From: Eumeta japonica
Lineage: Eukaryota > Arthropoda > Insecta > Lepidoptera > Psychidae
DNA: 64,000 nucleotides
Assembly: GCA_005406025.1 (NCBI GenBank)
Contig: BGZK01000091.1
Span: 496,001-560,000, forward strand
Direction: 5' to 3'
Shown here: positions 57,801 to 64,000 of the stretch, piece after piece
Layout of the letters: every line of letters starts with the position of its first letter
Numbering within the stretch: position 1 is the first letter of the stretch
Made by a program: the position numbers and the translations under genes
Notes under the pieces: model-generated
Database searches by the model: none
What the model was told of the DNA's origin: nothing
The model's input: only the letters and a program-made list of their open reading frames with translations

Positions 57801-60800
57801 GGAATCGACCGACGAGTTTAAACTGAAGTCAATTTAGAAATAAAAAAAACACTCCCTCCGTGCCTTGAAGTGATGGCTAGTTAAGCCGTCGGTCGTAGTC
57901 TTGGTCGTCATGTCGATGTCAATGGTCGTTGTGCTAGCCCCCCAACCCTCCCACAACCTACCAGCGTGGGGGGCTTAAGTCTAAGATCCCCGATCTTAAA
58001 TGAAAAGATTGTGGGATCTGAATAAATAGATTGTTTTAGCAGTGAAATGATCGCAACCTTGAACTCATAATTACCACGTTATAATCGTCGAGTATTCTTT
58101 TGGCATTGTATCGATTTGCGTGTTTTAACCAAGGTCTTGTTAGTCTATGGAGAGGCCCTTACGTAAGCAGGGGCTGGGTCTCTGGGCACACGAAGTCGGG
58201 GTTCTCTCGCTTCGTAGCTAGGGCGCATAGGTAAACGAAGTCGGTGACTTGGTGGACATACGGGGCTTTGGCCTTTGGGTATAAAGAGTTTGGGCTCTTC
58301 AGGACCCTCAGGGCCTACAACGGACCGGTTCTGGGCCTATACCAGAGTGCCCTCATGGAAAAGGCAGACTTGGTTTTATCCTATCGCTTTGTATGGAAGC
58401 GCTGTAAGTTGTGAAAAAGAACGGCGATGAAAACATGTTCCCTTTCGAGCGCTATAACTTCGAAGTGTATTGCAATAAATAATTCGAACTGGTAGCATTT
58501 GATAGAGGAAAGACACGTGGTTCTTACAATTTTAATTCCATGTTGGGTAGGTGGTAGGAACAGCGATCTACCGAGTGCTTTTATTTTTAATGATTTACAT
58601 ACGTCATTCTTAATATAATTTTATGTTGGGTAGTTATTAAGACAATTAATGTCTAAACAGTTTATATCATAGACCGCATGCCACACTTATAAACAAAATA
58701 CTACATATTTTTTTTTGTATTGTTTTATGAATATTTTCCGTGATTAGGATGAAAATTGGTATGTTGACATTTGAGAATGAATAACGAATCCTTTACACAA
58801 TAAATGTATTATCAGAATATTTAGAAAAATGTATTAACAATTTTTGTTAGAAACTAGTGTCTCAGATAACGTGAGGTCAAATGCCAGATGAAAACTATTT
58901 TACGCCATCTAACAATGTGTTAATCGGCGATGTTTTTTCATACGGTTTTCTATCCTCATTGAATGAATAGCTGTATTTAAAAAATTAAATAATAGAATAA
59001 TTTATGAAATTTCACTGATGAATTTTTTGGACAGGCAACTCAAAAGTTATAACTCAAAAAATATATAAATCGAAAATAACTAGTTTAATGTTTTGAAATG
59101 AAAAAGATAAAAATATTATATCAGAATGTTATTAATATCATTCCGTATCTAAGTAATTAAAAATTTGGTATAAAAATGTACATAGTATTACGATAATTAC
59201 GGTGTATTTAAATCATTCCTCAACGTGGAAGCGACGCACGCTCCGGTTGTATCCGGATTTTATCTTTAATGTTTAAATGTTATTATTTAAACAAACTTTA
59301 TATTTAGACATTAAATATTTCCACGCAGCCATCTTTATATATTTATGTTACTATTCTGTAGGTCACATTCATATGAAACCGAAGAAACATTAAAGGATAG
59401 TAACATGATTTTCAATTTAATTTATTCAGATGGAAAGTTTGTGACGTTTAAATTAACAAAATTATATTAAAGGAGATGAAATAAATAAAAAAAAACAATT
59501 GTAGGGTGAATATCTCATATGTTGATGTGTACACGATTTTTAATAGCATTTGCGAGAGGTAAACGAGCATACGAACTACAGGTGATTACCGTCACCCATG
59601 GATATTCACAAACTCAGAGGAGTCATTAGTTTGTTGCCGGCCTTTAGGAAAGAATAGGATATCTGATGGAGGTGGGAGTGGGCTACCGGAATTCTCACTC
59701 ACTGGACGAAACGGAACAGCGGAAACTATTACTTCATACCAGTATTCCGTCTACAGAACTCTCAACCTCTACTACCCAACGGGTTAGAAGAACACTTATT
59801 GCTTAAAGCACGCGGACAGCAATTTGCAGGTTTTGTTTTGCAGGTGGGCGTAGTGGCTATAGGGCTAGCTGTTTTTGTTTATGTATGTTATTAATTAACA
59901 AAAAAAACTAGTCACTGTTTAATTAAAAGTAATAAACGTTTTCTTTAGAAATTCTACGCGCAATTCGATGGCTTTGTCGTCCTGCACGGAACCGACACGA
60001 TGTCGTATACTGCTTCCGCTCTGTCCTTTTCATGCTGGAGAACATCGGGAAACCTGTTGTCCTGACAGGCTCTCAGGTGGGTGACCCACTAGATGCAGGT
60101 CGCGAGAATTGATGATTTGATGAGAGCTCATGAGAGATCTAGGCAGAAGATGTGAGACAACACACCTCTATGACTTCTCCTGTTTATATCTCTCATGTGT
60201 TATATCTATGCTCGTTATCGGCACCTTTTTATGTGAATTAGTAAGATTAATAAATAATCCGTTACGGAGTTATCATCTAAATTTAATACAAAATAAATTA
60301 TCTAATTTTAAAGATGCAATCAAGTTTAAAAAAATACGTAACAGTAACTTTAAGTGGCAAGATGTAATTAATTACAGATATTATAAATTATTTACCGCAA
60401 TCATAAAAGTATACTTACTTTATTATCAATTTACAATGATTTCCTATTTGAAATTTAAAAGGCAGAAATGAAGAGTGATTTTAAATTTTATTTGTTCTTC
60501 TCAACGATTGTATCAAAGGGGTTAAACTAATTTCTCTTTCCTACCCCCTCGTCGCCCCTTTTAGTAGATTTCATAAAAATCTAACTATTGTGTTTGTCCT
60601 TATGACGCAACTTTTGAAAATTTTTGTTGTTTTCCTACTCAATTCGATGTATGTATTGATATACAATGCGGGGCTTGTCAGCACGATAGCGTCTACAATT
60701 CTTTAGAAATCTTAATGAAACTCAAGATACATGTTCTATGGACAATTACAAAGGTCGAGTTCAAATATAAGACAAACAGGTCACCTAGTTTAAAAATTAC

Positions 60801-63160
60801 AAAATCTTAAAATTTAGAAAATCCAAAATTACATATTGCATATGAATCGCGTATAAAAATAAAAGGAAATCTACGTCTACTATTAACCTTCAAATAACTA
60901 TACCGTGAGGGCTTGAAGTTGTACCCGTGCCACCCACCCCAGATACCGATGTTCGAGCCGCGCAGCGACGGCACAGACAACTTCGTGTCGTCCATCCTGA
61001 TCGCCGGAGGGCTGAGCATACCCGAGGTCACGATTTTCTTCGCTGGGAAACTTTTCAGGGGCAACAGGTAACGGACTGCGAGTTTGAATCGATTCGCTTT
61101 ATTTATTTTCAACCGACTTCAAAAAGGAAAAGGAGGAGGTTCTCAATTCGACGGTATTTTTTTATGTTTGTTACCTCCGAACTTTCGACTGGGTGAACCG
61201 ACTTTGATGATTTTTTTTTATTTGAAAGTTAGTGTTTTCCGTGTGGTTCTATTTCAAATTGGTCCAGTTCTGACTATGATATCTATGAGTAAACCATATA
61301 AGTCTTAAATTTGCATTAAGAATGTGCGCAACAAATGGACGAATAACTCAATATCACGGCAACCGATTTCGATGACGCTTTTTTCATTGGAAAGGATGTA
61401 CTTTAAGGTTAGTTTGGTGAGAATTTGGTTAGGTTCTGATTATGGGATCTATGACAATGTAACGAAACTCTTCAATTCTGAGGAGCAAATTAACAATTAT
61501 CGGCCGAATCTTTTCTAGGCTATCCAGATATATTAATCACCTACAATAACGTCGTTATGGTCAAGTCATTGTCGTAGTCGAATATGATGATCAATGGAAC
61601 TCCTTAACGGCGTACGGTAAGGGTGCGATTTATGAGTAGGATGTTTAGTAGATCTACTCATATTCAGACAAATTAGTTAGTGTACTTCAGATTCACAAAA
61701 AATAAAAAAAATAAGCAAAAATTTTAACAAAAAAAAAAACCAACTCCAAAACAAAAACCAAAAACAAATTAATGTGCACTAAAAAGTAAAAACATAATTG
61801 CGTTTTATTCTACAACTTAATAATCGACTTACTTTTTCTACTCATCAATATATAAGTACGATGTTTACCACGCAAGAAGGTAGATAGGCACCTATCCACT
61901 TCAAATTTAACTCTAAACTATACCTATGAATAACAAATAATGAACAAAATATTTTTTTGAATTCTCCTAAGTAAAATGAAATATAAAATATTAGACTACT
62001 TAAAAGTCAATCAAATTATTATGATAATATAATGTAATTACAATTATTGTTATTTTTGGAGTCGGTGTCAGCCAAGAAAACACTACAATATACCTAGCAA
62101 TAGATACCAACTCCAAAAATAACAATAATTGTAACTACATTATATTATTGTAATAATTTGATTGACTTTTAACTAGTCTAATATTTTTTTAAACATATCC
62201 TCGCGAACATCTCTCGGAGAGGTGGGTAGAGATTGCAAATCTTTTTTTTTTGCGATGCATTGAACAGGTTTGTTTCATTGACAAATTTGTTCGTCAAATA
62301 CTTCTGTTTCATTCATGACTATACTTTCGTTCATACCTTACAAATCGATAAATTACTTCAACTCCCTACCTTATCTGATCTGATAATTAAATAAATCACT
62401 CATTTCTCCTTATACATTGACCGTTTAGACATTATTAACTAGTATATTTATATAATATAATTTTTTAAATGTCCTTAATTTTATAAGGCAAAAATATGGC
62501 AATATGCACACGCTAAATTTTTTTTCATTAAAAACTAATGACATTTAATACATACGCTAACATAAAGTTTAAAATTACTTTAGTATTCTTCACTCTCTCT
62601 TCATTGCTGTCATATTTAATTAAAATATTATAAAAATGGCGTCGCATCATTTGTGCGTGCAAAGAGTGTTCTGCAATTTGTCTACGTCAAACTATTGCTT
62701 GTCTAAAGAGCACTGTAAAGAACGGACGGTCTGTCCATGACCATAGGCATTCGGTATTTATTGTCAATAAATATAATCATTAGCTCAATTTTTATAATGA
62801 TGAGCCGACGAGTGGGCGCTCGATTGACACTGGAAGAACTTTTAACTTTTTACAGTGAATGGTGAAATCGACCCCGAACCTCTAGTATTCATAGATTTGT
62901 TCTAGAATTAATTGGATACGCTCATCACAGGACGAGGAAGATATCAGCTCACAACTTATTCGCCTTCGACTCGCCCAACTGCGTGCCCCTGGTCGAAGTC
63001 GGCATCGACATCGAAGTGAACAAGAAGGCGATATTTAAGCCGAACGTGATAGAAAAATGTAACCTGCACGACAAGCTGTCGAAAAACGTCGGCATTTTGA
63101 GGATATTCCCAAGCATCAGCGCGAGCGTCATCAAGGCGTTTTTTCAACCCCCAATCGAAG
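48857..63160 (+). CDS. L-asparaginase, ASPG/60-kDa lysophospholipase type; six exons seen, 3' end outside window, one frameshift
   Basis: Cytosolic type-I asparaginase hydrolyses asparagine to aspartate and ammonia; animal forms carry ankyrin repeats after the enzyme domain. Exons: 48857-49082, 55331-55456, 57401-57513, 59949-60076, 60943-61067 and 62931-63160; all have GT/AG borders. The start at 48857 has a good context (ACCATCATGG). Motifs: TGGTIGMVKN with the nucleophile Thr (about 63), TGAFENLVRN, then LHGTDTMSYTASA with the second catalytic Thr/Asp pair, then FAGKLFRGNR, FDSPNCVPLVEVGIDIEVN and LRIFPSISASVIKAFFQPP. Exon 4 contains two extra bases near 60024-60032; without a correction the frame reaches TGA at 60063. 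Other exons are clean. The last donor (63160) shows that the gene goes on to the right. Confidence 0.85.
50795..50905. repeat. Degenerate GGGAC/GGGATCG hexamer-like tract
   Basis: GGAATAGGGACAGCGCGAGG, AAAGGGATAGGGACCG and GGTGGAACGAAACGGGGAC step at about six bases. A 63-codon open frame rich in Gly (GIGTARGKGIGTVIGIGFGG) is produced by this tract and is not a gene. Confidence 0.5.
51414..51566. mobile_element. MITE, CACGAAAC family, copy 4
   Basis: Left end CAACGCACGAAACTTTGCCG, right end GCGGCAAAATTTCTTGCGCTG. Same orientation and interior as the copy at 9597 (GGAAGGGTCGGGGTGCGTAA, CGCAGCCAATTCAGAGCGGC). Flanked by TA at the left. It lies in asparaginase intron 1. Confidence 0.85.
54145..54198. 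repeat. Short near-perfect hairpin, 22-base arms, 10-base loop
   Basis: TGTGCAGAAAGTTTGGAATA plus TC pairs with GATATTTCAAACTTTCTGCA plus CA; the only mismatch becomes a G:U pair in a plus-strand transcript. The loop is TAAGTACTAG. It lies in sense orientation within asparaginase intron 1. Arms of this length fit a small-RNA duplex, but the stem is shorter than a normal pre-microRNA. It could equally be a tiny palindromic repeat. Confidence 0.8.
54672..55003 (+). mobile_element. Ty3/gypsy-type reverse transcriptase fragment
   Basis: One open frame holds blocks of an LTR-retrotransposon reverse transcriptase in order: NIDINSAFWSMPLRIEDRK, TTGFVTQKRHFQWICLLFGF, KTSPAIFQRILSNILRKY and FAVNYIDDILMFSKIFAQHM with the catalytic YIDD box. 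The start of the polymerase, the protease, RNase H, integrase and LTRs are absent; the frame ends after GFRLKFTRPAWMA. It lies within the asparaginase first intron in sense orientation, just upstream of exon 2. A dead fragment of a gypsy-like element. Confidence 0.85.
55729..56600 (+). repeat. AACCGACTTC dispersed repeat, copy B, with extended tail
   Basis: Starts AACCGACTTCGAAAAATGAA, then TCTCAATTCGACTGTATTTT, TTTTCGACTGGGTGAAGCGA, GAATAACTCAATATCACGTC, and about 600 bases later AAAAACCGACTTCAAAAAAT. A tail shared with copy C follows (TTCTACAACTTAATAATCGA, ACCACGCAAGAAGGTAG, TTATTTTTGGAGTCGGTGTC). It is in asparaginase intron 2. No coding frame. Confidence 0.8.
57700..58440. repeat. GC-rich repeat-like block in asparaginase intron 3
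   Basis: Markedly GC-richer than the intron around it: GTGCTAGCCCCCCAACCCTC, CAGCGTGGGGGGCTTAAG, GGGCTGGGTCTCTGGGCACA and GGGCTCTTCAGGACCCTCAG. The phrase ACGAAGTCGG occurs at two places (about 58190 and 58238). It looks like the tail of a non-LTR or other retroelement, but no protein can be read. Confidence 0.4.
59555..59870. repeat. Probable lepidopteran interspersed repeat
   Basis: GTAAACGAGCATACGAACTA, CAGGTGATTACCGTCACCCA, TTGTTGCCGGCCTTTAGGAA and GAATTCTCACTCACTGGACG are phrases of the kind seen in an abundant repeat of moths. It ends close to the exon 4 acceptor (59948). No coding capacity. Confidence 0.5.
59949..60076 (+). CDS. Asparaginase exon 4, carrying the 2-base frameshift
   Basis: The exon begins KFYAQFDGFVVLHGTDTMSY and should continue TASALSFMLENIGKPVVLTG. 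At about 60024-60032 the DNA reads CTGTCCTTTTCATGCTGGAG where the family needs two bases fewer before ATGCTGGAG. Its length, 128, is 2 more than a multiple of 3, while both neighbouring exons demand phase 0 at its ends. The run TCCTTTTC is a likely place for a sequencing or assembly slip; a true inactivating allele is the alternative. Confidence 0.85.
61110..61935 (+). repeat. AACCGACTTC dispersed repeat, copy C, with extended tail
   Basis: Starts CAACCGACTTCAAAAAGGAA only 43 bases past exon 5 of the asparaginase gene. Shared order with copy B: TTCTCAATTCGACGGTATTT, CTTTCGACTGGGTGAACCGA, GAATAACTCAATATCACGGC, TACTCATATTCAGACAAATT, then the tail TTCTACAACTTAATAATCGA and ACCACGCAAGAAGGTAG. No coding frame is conserved; open frames at 61084-61518 are chance. 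Confidence 0.85.
61965..62210. repeat. Long hairpin, arms about 100 bp
   Basis: ATAATGTAATTACAATTATT then GTTATTTTTGGAGTCGGTGT near 62031 pairs with GATACCAACTCCAAAAATAA then CAATAATTGTAACTACATTA near 62103. Pairing continues outward: ATATTAGACTACTTAAAAGT and CAATCAAATTATT against their complements up to about 62200. Copy B near 56510 carries just the GGAGTCGGTGTC half followed by TATTGCTAGGTATATTGTAG. Confidence 0.85.
62211..62930. other. Rest of asparaginase intron 5
   Basis: AT-rich intron between the long hairpin and the exon 6 acceptor (CATCACAG). No repeat or gene recognised. Confidence 0.5.
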
Positions 63161-64000
63161 GTATTTGATACGTAACTGAAAGAACTTTAAATATACATGA
63201 AACATACACAAATAAAAGTTTTGTGTATTTATAAAAATTATAATAGTTTTGATCATGGAGCTGAGACCAGTGCTTACAAATTGGTAGTCATCGGTTTCTA
63301 TACTTTGACCATAGGCGTATAATAAGTTAAATCAAACTATGCTTCGTGTCTTGGAGACCTCGTCAAGCAAGCGTTCCTAGTACTCCCTAACCCGTACCAG
63401 GATAGCAAAAAAGATTGAAAGTTTAACTGCCGTACTCAATGAGCTTACTTAAATTTTATTGCCCCGTTGGTAATTACTTAGTACAGGTTTAAGGAAGTGT
63501 CGCTGCAAGATTTAGTTAAGGCCCGTCAGTACATAGTGAAGTAATGAGATAAACTGTCAATTAACGAATTTGATGACAGTTAGTTAAATATTCATTAAAG
63601 ATAATTCAATAAATCTTACAGACGCATGGTTGTAAGCGCCTCAATCTTATTTATAGAAATTGTGGGAGGGTGTGTCTTAGTAGCGAGAATACGCAACTGC
63701 GGCACACCGTTAATTTGTACGAAGTTATTATCTTTGGCATTATATACGTATAATATACGCACTATTAATTCCTATATTGATATTTGTTGTTATTTATGTC
63801 ATGTTTATCGAATACGTATTTGAACATATGTAGGTTATAATATTAATATATAGATTATAATATTATGTGGTCACACTTTATTAATCGCGGAAATTGTCTA
63901 TTTTTGTAATGAACCTGTTTGGGGGGTTACGGATTGAGATTAGTCGAAAACAAAAATCACGCAGAAAAACCTAAAGCATATATTTTGAAACATAAGAGTT
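63161..64000. other. Asparaginase intron at right edge
   Basis: Begins with the donor GTATTTGA. The next expected exon (starting with a Val-Val-Leu-Gln-type phrase) is not found by position 64000. The phrase CTTACAG|ACGCATGG at 63620 looks like an acceptor, but the frame after it meets a stop at once. Confidence 0.6.

Noticed and set aside
60130..60471. A 113-codon plus-strand open frame in asparaginase intron 4
   Set aside because: No family features, lies between two well-supported exons and is AT-driven (Lys, Asn, Tyr and Ile rich).
63610..63830. A seventh asparaginase exon after CTTACAG at 63620
   Set aside because: In the phase left by exon 6 the frame meets a stop after a few codons and does not match the family's next segment.

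Overview
The window is nuclear DNA of an insect, most likely a moth or butterfly (Lepidoptera). The evidence is AT-rich sequence, small exons with GT/AG introns, and several dispersed repeats of lepidopteran type: a tRNA-derived SINE with a 'TTGCTTAGTTTGGGATCAGA' tail, a repeat family starting 'AACCGACTTCAAAAAGGA', and many copies of the motif GCGCCATCTGTTAG. I see no bacterial operons, rRNA, intact tRNA gene or CRISPR array.

Four host genes can be read. (1) On the minus strand at the left edge is the 5' coding exon of Sgf11, the zinc-finger subunit of the SAGA deubiquitinase module; the gene runs off the window. (2) On the minus strand from 20554 to 13890 is a complete five-exon gene for a mitochondrial Obg GTPase (Mtg2/GTPBP5 type, 387 aa by my splicing). 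(3) On the plus strand from 30448 to 37372 is a complete seven-exon N-acetylneuraminate lyase (303 aa). (4) On the plus strand from 48857 to beyond 63160 are six exons of a cytosolic L-asparaginase (ASPG type). Its fourth exon carries a 2-base frameshift. The gene continues past the right edge. The splice phases of all four genes agree with the reading frames except at that frameshift.

The rest is mostly mobile-element debris. From 1.8 to 6.8 kb there is a 46-47 bp satellite (about 28 units). It abuts a 3.7 kb transposon with about 280 bp inverted ends, which holds a pipsqueak-like/non-LTR chimera and a MITE, and whose right arm is split by a Harbinger-like insertion with a TTA target duplication. 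At 8.3-9.4 kb is a foldback element of about 1.1 kb. A broken mariner transposase lies in the Mtg2 first intron. A broken Jockey-type retrotransposon (22.7-26.5 kb) and a second non-LTR fragment (26.7-27.9 kb) fill the Mtg2-NPL interval. Two SINE-like elements, a microsatellite, several hairpins and another reverse-transcriptase fragment lie between NPL and ASPG. The ASPG introns hold a Ty3/gypsy fragment, a short near-perfect hairpin and two copies of the AACCGACTTC repeat.

The most interesting signal is the satellite. About half of its units carry, on the minus strand, AGATGGCGC or AGGTGGCGC, which fits the core of the insect CTCF site as I know it. The array could therefore be a dense cluster of insulator-protein sites; this is inference. 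All reading was by eye, so repeat borders are approximate.
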